Shown: one piece after another, positions 32,896 through 41,678 of the stretch
How the letters are laid out: every line of letters starts with the position of its first letter
How positions within the stretch are numbered: position 1 is the first letter of the stretch
Origin: Actinomadura physcomitrii
GTDB taxonomy: Bacteria > Actinomycetota > Actinomycetes > Streptosporangiales > Streptosporangiaceae
NCBI RefSeq assembly: GCF_008923205.2
Contig: NZ_WBMS02000008.1
Coordinates: 1-64,000 of the forward strand
Length of the DNA stretch: 64,000 nucleotides
Reading direction: 5' to 3'
The notes under the pieces: model-generated
Seen by the model: the letters and a program-made list of their open reading frames with translations, nothing else
The model's database searches: none
What the model was told of the DNA's origin: nothing
Program-made: the position numbers and the translations under genes

Positions 32896-34062
32896 ATGAG
32901 CGATGTCGACCCGGGCGTGGCGCGCGCGGAGAACGTCTGGTACCGGTCGTACCCGTTCTGGGACGCCTACTTCGCGCTGGTGCTGGTCGGCACGGTCGCG
33001 GCGACGGCGGCGGACGGGACGCCGCCGGGTCGGAAGGCGGCGGCGATCCTGCTGCTGATGCTGCTGAGCCTGGCGTACGTCGCGATCGGGCGGAAGGCGC
33101 TGCGGTCCCGCGAGGAGCGGCGTCCCGGGTGCCGGGTGTACGCGGCGGCGCTGCTGCTGATGTTCGTGCCGGCGACGGTGCTGGCGCCGGTGACCTCGAC
33201 GGCGCTGGCCGCGCTGACGCCGCAGGTCTACATGGTGTACGGCACCGCGCGCGGCTTCGTGCTGATGGTGGCGTTGTTCTCCGGGGCGATCGGGTCGGCG
33301 ATGGTGGCGTCCGGCGCGGGCGTGACGCTGACGCTGGTGATGATGCTGGTCGGCATCGTGTGCAGCGGGCTGCTCGCCACGTTCATCGGCCGGCTCAGCG
33401 CGCAGAACCGGGAGCGGGCCCTGCTGATCGACGAGCTGGACCGCACCCGGGACGAGCTGGCGGCGGTGAGCCGCGAGGCGGGCGTGCTCGCCGAGCGGGA
33501 GCGGCTCGCCCGCGACATCCACGACACGATCGCGCAGGGGTTCACCAGCATCGTGATGCTGGTGCAGGCGGCGGAGGCGGAGGTCGGCTCGAACCGGCAC
33601 CTGGACCTGGTCGCGCGGACGGCGCGGGAGAACCTTGCCGAGACGCGCGGGCTCGTCGCGGCGCTCGCGCCGCCCGCGCTGGCGGAGGGGTCGCTGGTGG
33701 AGGCGCTGCGGCGGCTGGCCGCGGACTTCGCGCTGCCCGTCGACATGGACGTGGAGGGGGAGCAGCGGCCGCTCGGCGCGGCGGCGGAGGTGGTGCTGCT
33801 GCGGGTGGCGCAGGAGGCGCTGGCGAACGTCCGCAAGCACGCGGGCGCGCGGTCGGTGTGGATGTCGCTGGAGTTCGGGGCGGGTGAGGCGCGGCTGACG
33901 GTCGCCGACGACGGCCGGGGCTTCGACCCGGCGGCGGTCGCGTCCGGGTTCGGGCTGCGCGGCATGCGCGGGCGGGTCGAGCAGGTCGGCGGCGGCCTCA
34001 CCGTGCGCAGCGGCGCCGGCGAGGGCGCGGTGGTCGAGGCGGTGCTGCCGTGCTCCGCGTGA
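32896..34062 (+). CDS. Two-component sensor histidine kinase (NarL/DesK type)
   Basis: A 388-residue membrane kinase. About five hydrophobic segments fill residues ~15-155. A HisKA_3 dimerisation domain follows, with phospho-acceptor His in ERLARDIHDTIAQGFTSI. The HATPase_c domain contains AQEALANVRKHAGA (N box), DDGRGFDP (G1) and GFGLRGMRGR (G2). It has no large extracellular domain, so the signal is probably sensed in the membrane. The ATG at 32896 fits the first predicted helix. The stop codon overlaps the start of the response regulator, so the pair is translationally coupled. Confidence 0.9.
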   Translation: MSDVDPGVARAENVWYRSYPFWDAYFALVLVGTVAATAADGTPPGRKAAAILLLMLLSLAYVAIGRKALRSREERRPGCRVYAAALLLMFVPATVLAPVTSTALAALTPQVYMVYGTARGFVLMVALFSGAIGSAMVASGAGVTLTLVMMLVGIVCSGLLATFIGRLSAQNRERALLIDELDRTRDELAAVSREAGVLAERERLARDIHDTIAQGFTSIVMLVQAAEAEVGSNRHLDLVARTARENLAETRGLVAALAPPALAEGSLVEALRRLAADFALPVDMDVEGEQRPLGAAAEVVLLRVAQEALANVRKHAGARSVWMSLEFGAGEARLTVADDGRGFDPAAVASGFGLRGMRGRVEQVGGGLTVRSGAGEGAVVEAVLPCSA

Positions 34063-34667
34063 TGATCGTGGACGACCATGCGATCGTCCGGGAGGGGCTG
34101 CGCGGGATGCTGGCGGCCGAGCCCGGCCTGGAGGTGGCGGCGGAGGCGGCGAGCGGCGACGAGGCCGTCGCGCTGGCGCCGCGGGTGCGGCCCGATGTGA
34201 TCCTGATGGACCTGCGGATGCCCGGCGGGGACGGGGTGAGCGCGATCGAGCGGCTCGGCCCGGGGCACCGGGTGCTGGTGCTGACGACGTTCGAGGACGA
34301 CGCGGGCATCGTCCGCGCCGTCCGGTCGGGTGCGGCGGGCTACCTGCTGAAGGACGCGTCCCGCGCGGAGCTGGCCGCCGCGATCCGGGACGTCGCGGCG
34401 GGCCGGACGGTGCTGGCGCCGTCGGTGTCGGCGAAGCTGAGCGCGGCGCGGGCGGCGCCCGCGCCGGCGGTGCTGTCGGCGCGGGAGGCGGAGGTCCTCG
34501 CGCTGGTCGCGCGGGGGCTGACGAACGCCGAGATCGGCGGGCGGCTGTTCATCGGGCAGGCGACGGTGAAGACGCACCTGCTGCGGGTGTTCGCCAAGCT
34601 CGGGGTGTCGGACCGGACGGCGGCGGTGATGGCCGCGATCGAGCGGGGTGTCCTGCCGCCGCCCTGA
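34050..34667 (+). CDS. LuxR-family response regulator
   Basis: A 205-residue NarL/FixJ regulator. The receiver domain has the acidic pair in MIVDDHAIVREGL, the phospho-acceptor Asp in VILMDLRMPGGDG, a conserved Thr in VLVLTTFEDD and the Lys in GYLLKDASRAEL. The C-terminal LuxR-type HTH is LSAREAEVLALVARGLTNAE followed by TVKTHLLRVFAKLGVSDRT. Three overlapping starts are possible (GTG 34050, GTG 34059, ATG 34062); all overlap the kinase stop. It is the partner of the adjacent kinase; the regulon is unknown. It is convergent with the SIP gene. Confidence 0.92.
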   Translation: MLRVMIVDDHAIVREGLRGMLAAEPGLEVAAEAASGDEAVALAPRVRPDVILMDLRMPGGDGVSAIERLGPGHRVLVLTTFEDDAGIVRAVRSGAAGYLLKDASRAELAAAIRDVAAGRTVLAPSVSAKLSAARAAPAPAVLSAREAEVLALVARGLTNAEIGGRLFIGQATVKTHLLRVFAKLGVSDRTAAVMAAIERGVLPPP

Positions 34668-34673
34668 GCCCCG

Positions 34674-35501
34674 TCATGCGTCGCCCGCGACGGCCTCGGC
34701 GAGCAGGTCCTCCTCGGTGGCGCCGCGCCGCCAGTAGCCGGTGAAGGTGACGTCGCGGCGGTGCAGGCCGCGCTCGTTGACCAGGTGCCGGCGCAGCGCC
34801 TTCACGGTGGCGGACTCGCCCGCGATCCAGGCGTACGCGCCGTCCGGGACGGACGCGCCGCGCACCGCGTCGAGGAGGCCGCCCGCGGCGACCCAGCCGA
34901 TCTGCGCGTCGGCGTCGCTCGGCAGGTCCTGCCGGTCGGCGGGGTGCGGGGTCTCGACGAACACCCGCGCGGGCGTCCCGGCGGGCAGCCAGGCGAGGTT
35001 CCCCGCGATGGCGGGCAGCGCGGTGAGGTCGCCCGCGATCACGACGGGCCGTCCGGGCGGCGGGCGGAAGTCGCAGCCGCCGTTGTCGGGCCCGGTCGGG
35101 CCGAGCACCACGACGCGGTCGCCGGGCGCGGCGGCCGACGCCCAGCGCGACGCCGGGCCGGACGTCCCGCCGGGGTGCAGCGCGAAGTCGACGTCGAGCT
35201 CGCCGGGGCGCTGCGCCCGCACGGTGTAGGAGCGCATGATGCCGCGCTCGGCCGGGTCGAGCGCGCGCCAGTCGGCGAACCAGGTGTCGGCCGACCAGTC
35301 GGCCGGCATCACGGGCGCGTCCTGGTGCGGGTGCGGCAGGAAGATCTTGAACCGCTGGTCGCGCCCGCCGGTGGCGAAGCCGCCGGGGCCGCCGTCCAGG
35401 CACGTCCCGCCGAAGGTGACGCGGACCATGGACGGCCCGAGCGGCGCGGTCCGCAGGACGTGCAGGTCGAAGAAGGCGTACGGGTGGCTGGGGGTCCTCA
35501 T
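34674..35501 (-). CDS. Siderophore-interacting protein (FAD-dependent ferric-siderophore reductase)
   Basis: A 275-residue SIP/ViuB-type flavoprotein. The FAD-binding barrel contains FKIFLPHP and the RSYTVRAQ motif (R-x-Y-[TS]). The NAD(P)H-binding half contains VVIAGDLTALPAIAGNLAWL and YAWIAGESATVKALRRHLV, with the YWRRGATEE ending typical of this family. It reduces ferric siderophore in the cytoplasm, releasing Fe(II). An AAAGGAA ribosome site precedes the ATG. It lies 46 bases downstream of the siderophore-binding protein gene on the same strand and shares the iron-regulated promoter. Confidence 0.92.
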   Translation of the reverse strand: MRTPSHPYAFFDLHVLRTAPLGPSMVRVTFGGTCLDGGPGGFATGGRDQRFKIFLPHPHQDAPVMPADWSADTWFADWRALDPAERGIMRSYTVRAQRPGELDVDFALHPGGTSGPASRWASAAAPGDRVVVLGPTGPDNGGCDFRPPPGRPVVIAGDLTALPAIAGNLAWLPAGTPARVFVETPHPADRQDLPSDADAQIGWVAAGGLLDAVRGASVPDGAYAWIAGESATVKALRRHLVNERGLHRRDVTFTGYWRRGATEEDLLAEAVAGDA

Positions 35502-35547
35502 CGCCGTTCCTTTCGGTGAACGCGGGCCGGTGGTCGCGGCCGCCGGC

Positions 35548-36576
35548 TCAGCCGGTCTTCTTCGCGGTGCGGATGGTCTGGGCGAGGGCTTCGATGATCG
35601 GCGCGCAGCCCGCGTAGGAGAAGCGGGGCTCGGGCTGCCAGGCGATGACCTGCCCGGCCTTCACCGCGGGCAGGTCCTTCCAGGACGGCTTGGACCCGAG
35701 GTCCTTGGGCTGCAGGGCCTGGGTGCGGCTGTCGAGCATGATCACGTCGGCCTTGTACTTGCCGGCGTTCTCCCAGCTCAGGTCCTCGAAGTAGCCGTCC
35801 TGGCCGAGCTTGTCCGGGACGACGAGGTCGACGCCGAGCTGCTTGAAGTAGATGAGGTCGGTGTTCTTGCCCGGGCTGGAGGCGTAGAACAGGTCGGGGC
35901 TGGCGGACGCGGCGAGCACCTTCAGCCCGGCGTTGGCCTTCGCGGCGGCGCGCAGCGACTCGACGGCCTTGTCGAAGCGGGCCTTGGCGGCGGTGACCTT
36001 CGCGGACTGCAGGTCGGCGCCGAGCGCGGCGGCGAGCGCGGCGGTCCGCTCGATCGGCTTCGGCAGCGGGACGTCGCCGGCGCGGATGGCGGCCTGCGGC
36101 GCCAGCGCGTAGATCTTGTCCTTGCTCTCCGCCGGTACGTAGAACAGGTCGTTCTTCACGAACATGTTGTCGATGAGCAGGTCGGGGCGGAGCGAGGCGT
36201 ACTTCTCGATGTTGAACTCGCCGTAGGCGTTGCCGATGATGGTGAGCCGGTCGACGGGCAGGTTCCCGGCCTGCGGGTCGGGCCTGCCGTCCTTGAGCTT
36301 CGTCGGCCCGTACACGCCGACGATCTGCCGGTCGACGCCGAAGTCGTAGAGGGCGGCGAGGGCGCCGACGTAGCCGACGACGCGCTTCGGGCGCGACTTG
36401 AGCCTGACCGCGGTGCCGCGGTCGTCGGTGAACGTCCACGCGCCGCCGGACGGGGAGGCGCCGGCCTTGCCGTCCCCGCCCCCGCCGCACGCGCTGATCA
36501 GGGCGCCGAGGGCGACGGCGCCGCCGGCGCCGAGAAGTCCGCGGCGGGTGAAGGATGGTGAGGGGATTGTCGGCAT
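35548..36576 (-). CDS. Ferric-siderophore ABC transporter substrate-binding lipoprotein
   Basis: A 342-residue FepB/FhuD-type binding protein. It starts with a Tat-like signal (FTRRGLLGAGGAVALG) and lipobox LISACGG, so it is a membrane-anchored lipoprotein. The two-lobed periplasmic-binding fold (peripla_BP_2) is visible from RPKRVVGYVGALAALYDFGV onward, with SLRPDLLIDN, a long linking helix and the C-terminal AVKAGQVIAWQ block. It captures ferric siderophore for the divergently encoded permeases. The iron box at 36632-36650 lies 56 bases upstream. Confidence 0.92.
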   Translation of the reverse strand: MPTIPSPSFTRRGLLGAGGAVALGALISACGGGGDGKAGASPSGGAWTFTDDRGTAVRLKSRPKRVVGYVGALAALYDFGVDRQIVGVYGPTKLKDGRPDPQAGNLPVDRLTIIGNAYGEFNIEKYASLRPDLLIDNMFVKNDLFYVPAESKDKIYALAPQAAIRAGDVPLPKPIERTAALAAALGADLQSAKVTAAKARFDKAVESLRAAAKANAGLKVLAASASPDLFYASSPGKNTDLIYFKQLGVDLVVPDKLGQDGYFEDLSWENAGKYKADVIMLDSRTQALQPKDLGSKPSWKDLPAVKAGQVIAWQPEPRFSYAGCAPIIEALAQTIRTAKKTG

Positions 36577-36631
36577 TTCGGCAACTCATCTCTGATCGAC
36601 CACGATGGCCGGATTCCGGCCCGATGGGCGC

Positions 36632-36650
36632 TTAGGTTAACCTAACCTAA
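36632..36650. promoter_or_regulatory. Iron box between divergent siderophore-uptake genes
   Basis: TTAGGTTAACCTAACCTAA matches the 19-base DtxR/IdeR/DmdR consensus at nearly every position. It lies in the divergent region, so one repressor dimer pair could shut off both the binding-protein/SIP transcript and the permease/ATPase transcript when iron is sufficient. Confidence 0.92.
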
Positions 36651-36667
36651 GTCGTTGTCCAGTGGCA

Positions 36668-36688
36668 GGGGGCGGACGTTCCGCCCCC
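36668..36688 (+). other. Hairpin in the leader of the siderophore permease operon
   Basis: A perfect 9-base-pair stem (GGGGGCGGA with TCCGCCCCC) has a 3-base loop CGT, located 23 bases before the permease GTG. It would be transcribed if the start point lies in the iron box region and could stabilise the mRNA 5' end or affect translation. Its role is unknown. Confidence 0.5.
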
Positions 36689-36711
36689 GTCCGTCCCCCC
36701 GGAGCCAGCCC

Positions 36712-37779
36712 GTGCCGTTGACCAGAGCCGCGCAGCCGACGGCCCCAGCGCGCGCGCCCGCCGCCCCCGCACCGGCGCCGGCGCGGCGCCGCTCCGCCCG
36801 CGCGTCAGGGCTCGTCGCGGCGCTGATCCTCCTGCTGGCCGTCCTGATGCTGAGCCTCGCCGTCGGCGCGAAACCGCTGTCGGTCGGCCAGGCGTGGAAC
36901 GGCCTCCTGCATCCCGGTTCGGACTCCTACACCGTCGTCCACCAGATGCGGCTGCCGCGCACGCTGCTCGGGCTGCTCGCCGGCATCGCGCTCGGGCTCG
37001 CGGGCGCGGTGATGCAGGCGCTGACCCGCAACCCGCTCGCCGACCCCGGCCTCCTCGGCATCAACGCGGGCGCGTCCGCCGCCGTCGTGTCCGCCATCTC
37101 CTTCCTCGGCGTCGTGTCGTTCGCCGGGTTCGTGTGGTTCGCGTTCGCGGGCGCCGGGGCGGTGGCCGTCCTGCTGTACGCGGTCGGCGGCGGGCGCGGC
37201 GCGACACCCGCGCGGCTCGCGCTCGCCGGGTCCGCGCTCAACGCCGCGCTGTACTCCTACGTCAACGCCGTCCAGCTGCTCGACACCGCGTCCCTCGACC
37301 GGATGCGGTTCTGGACGGTCGGGTCACTCGCCGCCGCGCAGGCGTCCACGGTCGAGAAGGTCGCGCCGTTCGTCGCCGCAGGGCTCGTGCTGGCGCTGCT
37401 GCTGGCCCGCCCGCTGAACGCCATGGCGATGGGCGAGGACGCGGCGCGCGCGCTCGGCGCCCGGCCCGGACGCGCCAAGATCGTCGCGATCGCCGCGGTG
37501 ACGCTGCTGTGCGGCGCCGCGACCGCGGCCTGCGGGCCGATCATCTTCGTCGGGCTGATGGTGCCGCACCTCGTTCGCGCGCTGACCGGCCCCGACCTGC
37601 GCTGGCTGCTGCCCTACTGCGCCGTCCTCGCGCCCGCGCTGATGCTGGCCGCGGACGTGCTCGGACGCGTCGTCGTCCGGCCGTCCGAACTCCAGGTCGG
37701 GATCGTCATGGTGGTCGCCGGCGGTCCGGTGTTCCTCTCTTTCGTCCGGCGCCCGCGCGGCAAGGCGGCCGCCGCATGA
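36712..37779 (+). CDS. FecCD-type siderophore ABC permease 1
   Basis: A 355-residue membrane permease of the FecCD/BtuC family with about nine or ten helices. Family motifs are MRLPRTLLGLLAGIALGLAG, QALTRNPLADPGLLGINAGA, and the ATPase-contacting MGEDAARALGARPGRAK loop, followed by CGPIIFVGLMVPHLVRALTG. The N terminus before the first helix is Ala/Pro-rich and disordered. The GTG at 36712 is preferred because GGAG lies 7 bases upstream, whereas longer starts (for example the TTG at 36655) would run through the leader hairpin. The stop overlaps the next ATG. Confidence 0.92.
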   Translation: MPLTRAAQPTAPARAPAAPAPAPARRRSARASGLVAALILLLAVLMLSLAVGAKPLSVGQAWNGLLHPGSDSYTVVHQMRLPRTLLGLLAGIALGLAGAVMQALTRNPLADPGLLGINAGASAAVVSAISFLGVVSFAGFVWFAFAGAGAVAVLLYAVGGGRGATPARLALAGSALNAALYSYVNAVQLLDTASLDRMRFWTVGSLAAAQASTVEKVAPFVAAGLVLALLLARPLNAMAMGEDAARALGARPGRAKIVAIAAVTLLCGAATAACGPIIFVGLMVPHLVRALTGPDLRWLLPYCAVLAPALMLAADVLGRVVVRPSELQVGIVMVVAGGPVFLSFVRRPRGKAAAA

Positions 37780-38813
37780 GGCCCGCCGTCATCAGGACCC
37801 CGAACGGGCTGTCGCTGCGGTTCCGCCCGCGCGCGCTCGCGGTCGCCGTCCTCTGCCTGGCCGTCGCGCTGGGCGTCGGCGTGCTGCTGATCGGCAGCGG
37901 CGACTTCCCGATGAGCCCCGCCGGCGTCGTCCGGACGCTGCTCGGCGACGGCACGCCCGCCGACTCGCTGATCGTGAACGAGATCCGGCTGCCGCGCGCG
38001 GTCGCCGGGCTCGCGGTCGGCGCCGCGCTCGGGCTGGCCGGCGCGATCTTCCAGTCGCTGACCCGCAACCCGCTCGGCAGCCCCGACGTGCTGGGCTTCA
38101 CCCAGGGCGCGGCGACCGGCGTGCTCGGCGTGATCGTGCTGACCGGCGGCGGCAGCGCCGCGGTCGCGGCGGGCGCCGCCGGCGGCGGGCTGCTCACCGG
38201 CGCGGTGGTGTACGCGGTGGCCGGCCGGCACGGCGCGCACGGGCAGCGGCTGATCCTCGTCGGCATCGGCGTCGCCGCGATCCTCACCGGGGTGAACGGC
38301 TACCTGCTGACCCAGGCGAAGATCACCGACGCGGCGCGGGCCGTGCTGTGGCTGACCGGCAGCCTGGACGGCCGCGACTGGGCCGACGCGGCGCCCGTGC
38401 TCGTCGCGCTCGCCGTGCTCGGGCCGCTCGTCGTGGTCGGCTGCGGGCGCGCGCTGCGGATGCTGGAGATGGGCGACGACGCGGCGCACGGCCTCGGCGT
38501 CCCCATCGAGCGGGTGCGGCTGATCATGCTGGCCGCGGCGGTGCTGCTCACCTCGTTCGCCGCGGCGGCGGCCGGGCCGGTGTCGTTCGTGGCGCTGACC
38601 GCGCCGCAACTCGCCCGCCGGCTGACCCGCGCGCCCGGCCCGAACCTGCTGCCGTCCATGTGCATGGGCGCGGCGCTGCTGGTGGCCGCCGACTGGGCCG
38701 CGCAGCGCGCGTTCACCGGCCACCAGCTCCCGGTCGGCGTGGTGACCGGGCTGCTCGGCGGCGGATACCTGGTCTGGCTCCTGGTGACCCAACGCAAGAC
38801 GGGACGGATCTGA
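37776..38813 (+). CDS. FecCD-type siderophore ABC permease 2
   Basis: A 345-residue FecCD permease, homologous to the preceding gene. It contains EIRLPRAVAGLAVGAALGLA, QSLTRNPLGSPDVLGFTQGA, MGDDAAHGLGVPIERVR (coupling loop) and AGPVSFVALTAPQLARRLT. It forms a heterodimeric channel with permease 1. The start ATG overlaps the preceding stop (ATGA), and the ATPase gene begins immediately after the stop, so all three are coupled. Confidence 0.92.
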   Translation: MRPAVIRTPNGLSLRFRPRALAVAVLCLAVALGVGVLLIGSGDFPMSPAGVVRTLLGDGTPADSLIVNEIRLPRAVAGLAVGAALGLAGAIFQSLTRNPLGSPDVLGFTQGAATGVLGVIVLTGGGSAAVAAGAAGGGLLTGAVVYAVAGRHGAHGQRLILVGIGVAAILTGVNGYLLTQAKITDAARAVLWLTGSLDGRDWADAAPVLVALAVLGPLVVVGCGRALRMLEMGDDAAHGLGVPIERVRLIMLAAAVLLTSFAAAAAGPVSFVALTAPQLARRLTRAPGPNLLPSMCMGAALLVAADWAAQRAFTGHQLPVGVVTGLLGGGYLVWLLVTQRKTGRI

Positions 38814-39638
38814 ATGACGGACGCGAACGCGCGGCTCAGCGGCACGGGGCTCACCCTGGCCTACGACCGCCGCACCATCACGCGGGACCTCGACGTCACG
38901 GTGCCGGACGGCTCGTTCACCGTGATCGTCGGGCCGAACGCGTGCGGCAAGTCGACACTGCTGCGGGCGCTCGCGCGCATCCTCAAGCCCGCGTCCGGCA
39001 CCGTCGTGCTGGACGGCCGGCCGATCGCGGGCTGGCCCGCCAGGAAGCTCGCCCGCACCCTCGGGCTGCTGCCGCAGTCGCCGATCGCGCCGGAGGGGAT
39101 CACGGTCGCCGACCTGGTGTCGCGCGGCCGGTACCCGCACCAGGGGCTGCTGCGGCAGTGGTCCCGCGAGGACGAGCGGGTCGTCGCCGAGTCGATGGAG
39201 GCCACCGGCGTCGGCGCGCTCGCGGACCGTCCGGTGGACGAGCTGTCCGGCGGGCAGCGGCAGCGGGTGTGGATCGCGATGGCGCTCGCGCAGCAGACGC
39301 CGCTGCTGCTGCTGGACGAGCCGACCACCTACCTCGACATCGCGCACCAGATCGAGGTGCTGGACCTGTGCGCGCGGCTGCACGAGGAGGGCCGCACCGT
39401 CGTCGCCGTCCTGCACGACCTCAACCACGCCGCCCGGTACGCCACCCACATGATCGCGATGCGGGACGGGGTGATCGTGGCGGAGGGCGACCCGGGGAAG
39501 GTGGTGACGGCGGACCTGGTCGAGGAGGTCTTCCGGCTGCCGTGCCGGGTGATCGAGTGCCCGGAGACCGGGACGCCGCTGGTCGTCCCTGCCGCGCGCG
39601 CCGCCCGCACGGCCCGCGCCGCCGGCGCGGCGGGGTGA
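38814..39638 (+). CDS. Ferric-siderophore ABC transporter ATP-binding protein
   Basis: A 274-residue FepC/FecE-type ATPase. Walker A is VGPNACGKSTLLR; the second Ala in place of the common Gly is frequent in this group. The Q-loop is TLGLLPQSPIAPEG, the signature is DELSGGQRQRVWIAMALAQQ, Walker B is LLLLDEPTTYLDI and the H-loop His is in VVAVLHDLNHAARYA. It powers the two upstream permeases. An Ala/Arg-rich tail ends the protein. There is no intergenic space to permease 2. Confidence 0.94.
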   Translation: MTDANARLSGTGLTLAYDRRTITRDLDVTVPDGSFTVIVGPNACGKSTLLRALARILKPASGTVVLDGRPIAGWPARKLARTLGLLPQSPIAPEGITVADLVSRGRYPHQGLLRQWSREDERVVAESMEATGVGALADRPVDELSGGQRQRVWIAMALAQQTPLLLLDEPTTYLDIAHQIEVLDLCARLHEEGRTVVAVLHDLNHAARYATHMIAMRDGVIVAEGDPGKVVTADLVEEVFRLPCRVIECPETGTPLVVPAARAARTARAAGAAG

Positions 39639-39668
39639 CGGGGAGCACGGTCGCGTAGGCGCGGAATA

Positions 39669-39701
39669 GTTGTACGCTTACAACGGTTATAGGCGTACAA
39701 C
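39669..39701 (+). promoter_or_regulatory. Tandem operators upstream of the DHA2 exporter
   Basis: Two copies of a 16-base dyad lie one base apart. GTTGTA-CGCT-TACAAC (39669-39684) is perfect. GTTATA-GGCG-TACAAC (39686-39701) has one mismatch in the left arm. The second copy spans a TATA-containing hexamer, so binding would cover the promoter. The MarR-type regulator encoded at the end of the operon is the likely ligand-responsive repressor. Confidence 0.8.
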
Positions 39702-39714
39702 GATTGGAGTCCGC

Positions 39715-41181
39715 TTGCCCGACCTCACCCCCCGGCGCCGGATGCTGGTGCTGGCCATCTGCTGCATGAGCCTGCTCATCGTCAGCCTGGACAACACCAT
39801 CCTGAACGTCGCGCTGCCCACCCTGCGGCGCGAGTTCCACAGCTCGGTGTCCGGCCTGCAATGGACCATCGACGCCTACCTCATCGTCCTCGCCTCGCTG
39901 CTCATCCTGGCCGGCTCCACCGCCGACCGGATCGGCCGCCGCCGCGTCTTCCAGACCGGGCTCGCGCTGTTCGTGCTCGGCTCGGTGCTGTGCAGCCTCG
40001 CCCCGTCCCTCGGCTGGCTCGTCGCCGCCCGGGTGGTGCAGGCCGTCGGCGGCTCGATGCTCAACCCGGTCGCCATGTCGATCATCACCAACGTGTTCAC
40101 CGAGCCCCGCGAGCGCGCCCGCGCCATCGGCGTGTGGGGCGCCGTCGTCGGGCTCAGCATGGCGATGGGACCGCTCGTCGGCGGCGTCCTCGTCGACTCG
40201 GTCGGCTGGCGGTCGATCTTCTGGCTGAACGTGCCGATCGGGCTCGCCGCGCTCGCGCTGACCGCGCTGTACGTGCCGGAGTCGCGGGCCGATCGGCCGC
40301 GCCGCGCCGACCCGGCCGGCCAGCTGTTCATGATCGCGCTGCTCGGCACCCTGACCTTCGCGATCATCGAGGGCCCGGGCCGCGGCTGGAGCGACCCCGC
40401 CGTGCTCGGCGCCGCCGCCGTCGCCGCGCTCAGCCTCGCCGGGTTCGCCCGGCACGCGCTGCGCGCCCCCGAACCGCTCATCGACCTGCGCTTCTTCCGC
40501 AGCGTCCCGTTCGCCGGCGCGACCGTCATCGCGGTGTCGGAGTTCGCCGCGCTCGGCGGGTTCATGTTCCTCAACGCCCTGTACCTGCAGGACGTGCGCG
40601 GCATGTCGGCCCTGCACGCCGGCCTGTACCTGCTGCCGATGGCCGCGATGAGCGCCGTGTGCGCGCCGCTGTCCGGGCGCCTCGTCGGCAGCCGCGGGCC
40701 GCGCCCCTCGCTCGTCGCCGCGGGCGCCGCGACCCTCGCCAGCGCCGTGCTCATCGCCGCGTTCGACGCCGAGACCCGCGACGCCACGCTGTTCACCGCC
40801 TACGTGCTGTTCGGCATCGGGTTCGGCATGGTCAACTCGCCGATCACCAACACCGCGGTGTCCGGGATGCCGCGCGCCCAGGCGGGCGTCGCCGCCGCCG
40901 TCGCGTCCACCAGCCGGCAGGTCGGCCAGGCCCTCGGCGTCGCGGTGATCGGCGCGGTCCTCGCCGCCGGCACGGCCGGCGCGCACTCCGGCGGCACCGG
41001 CTTCGTGGACGCCGCCCGCCCGGCATACTGGGTGCTGGCCGGCTGCGCCGCCGTCGTGCTGGTGCTCGGCGTGCTCACCACCGGCCGCCGCGCCGCCCGC
41101 AGCGCCGAGCGGACCGCCGCGCTGTTCGAGACCGAGCCGGCCCCCGGCGAACGCCACGTGACGGGAGCGAGCAACCGATGA
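39715..41181 (+). CDS. DHA2-family MFS drug exporter
   Basis: A 488-residue EmrB/QacA-type transporter with about 14 membrane helices. Motif D1 is LIVSLDNTILNVALPTL in helix 1. Motif A is the loop GSTADRIGRRRVFQTGLALF, and motif C-like segments occur at GPLVGGVLVDSVGWRSIFWL. A long helix-rich C-terminal half ends in an Ala/Arg-rich tail. It probably exports a cationic or hydrophobic toxic compound. The start is taken as TTG at 39715, with GGAG five bases upstream and located after the operators; no in-frame ATG fits without reading through the operator. It is coupled to the following MarR gene by ATGA. Confidence 0.88.
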   Translation: MPDLTPRRRMLVLAICCMSLLIVSLDNTILNVALPTLRREFHSSVSGLQWTIDAYLIVLASLLILAGSTADRIGRRRVFQTGLALFVLGSVLCSLAPSLGWLVAARVVQAVGGSMLNPVAMSIITNVFTEPRERARAIGVWGAVVGLSMAMGPLVGGVLVDSVGWRSIFWLNVPIGLAALALTALYVPESRADRPRRADPAGQLFMIALLGTLTFAIIEGPGRGWSDPAVLGAAAVAALSLAGFARHALRAPEPLIDLRFFRSVPFAGATVIAVSEFAALGGFMFLNALYLQDVRGMSALHAGLYLLPMAAMSAVCAPLSGRLVGSRGPRPSLVAAGAATLASAVLIAAFDAETRDATLFTAYVLFGIGFGMVNSPITNTAVSGMPRAQAGVAAAVASTSRQVGQALGVAVIGAVLAAGTAGAHSGGTGFVDAARPAYWVLAGCAAVVLVLGVLTTGRRAARSAERTAALFETEPAPGERHVTGASNR

Positions 41182-41654
41182 ACCAGCCCGGCCCCGCGTC
41201 CGGCCGAACGTCCGCCCCGACGGCGGGCGGTCCGCCGGACGACCCGGCCGTCCGCGCCTGGCGCAATCTCGGCATCCTGATGCACGAGCGCGGCGACCGG
41301 CGCGCCGAGGTCACCGAGGCGCTCGGCATGAGCTTCTTCCGCGTCAAGGCGCTGCGCCGGCTGGCCGCCGCGCCCGAGCCGCTCACCCTGCGCGGCCTCG
41401 CCGACCGGCTCGTCTCCGACCGCCCCTACGTCACCCTCGTGGTGGACGACCTGGTCGAGCGCGGGCTGGTCGAGCGCACCGAGAACCCGGCCGACCGGCG
41501 CTCCAAGCTCGTGACGGTCACCGACGCCGGCCGCGCCGTCGCCGAGGAGGCCGAGCGGATCCTCAGCACCCCGCCGGCCGCCCTCTACGAACTCCCGCCC
41601 GAGGACCTGGCCGTCCTCGACCGCGTCGCCGCCCGCCTCGTCGCGGACGCGTAG
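41178..41654 (+). CDS. MarR family regulator of the adjacent exporter
   Basis: A 158-residue MarR protein. The Pro/Ala-rich first 25 residues are disordered. The winged helix is at residues ~70-130 (LTLRGLADRLVSDRPYVTLVVDDLVERGLV, and the wing ENPADRRSKLVTVTDAGRAV). Its start overlaps the exporter stop, so its level follows exporter expression. Together with the tandem dyads at 39669-39701 this suggests negative feedback, with the exported drug as the likely inducer. Confidence 0.88.
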   Translation: MNQPGPASGRTSAPTAGGPPDDPAVRAWRNLGILMHERGDRRAEVTEALGMSFFRVKALRRLAAAPEPLTLRGLADRLVSDRPYVTLVVDDLVERGLVERTENPADRRSKLVTVTDAGRAVAEEAERILSTPPAALYELPPEDLAVLDRVAARLVADA

Positions 41655-41678
41655 CCGACCGTCACCCCCGACCGGCCG

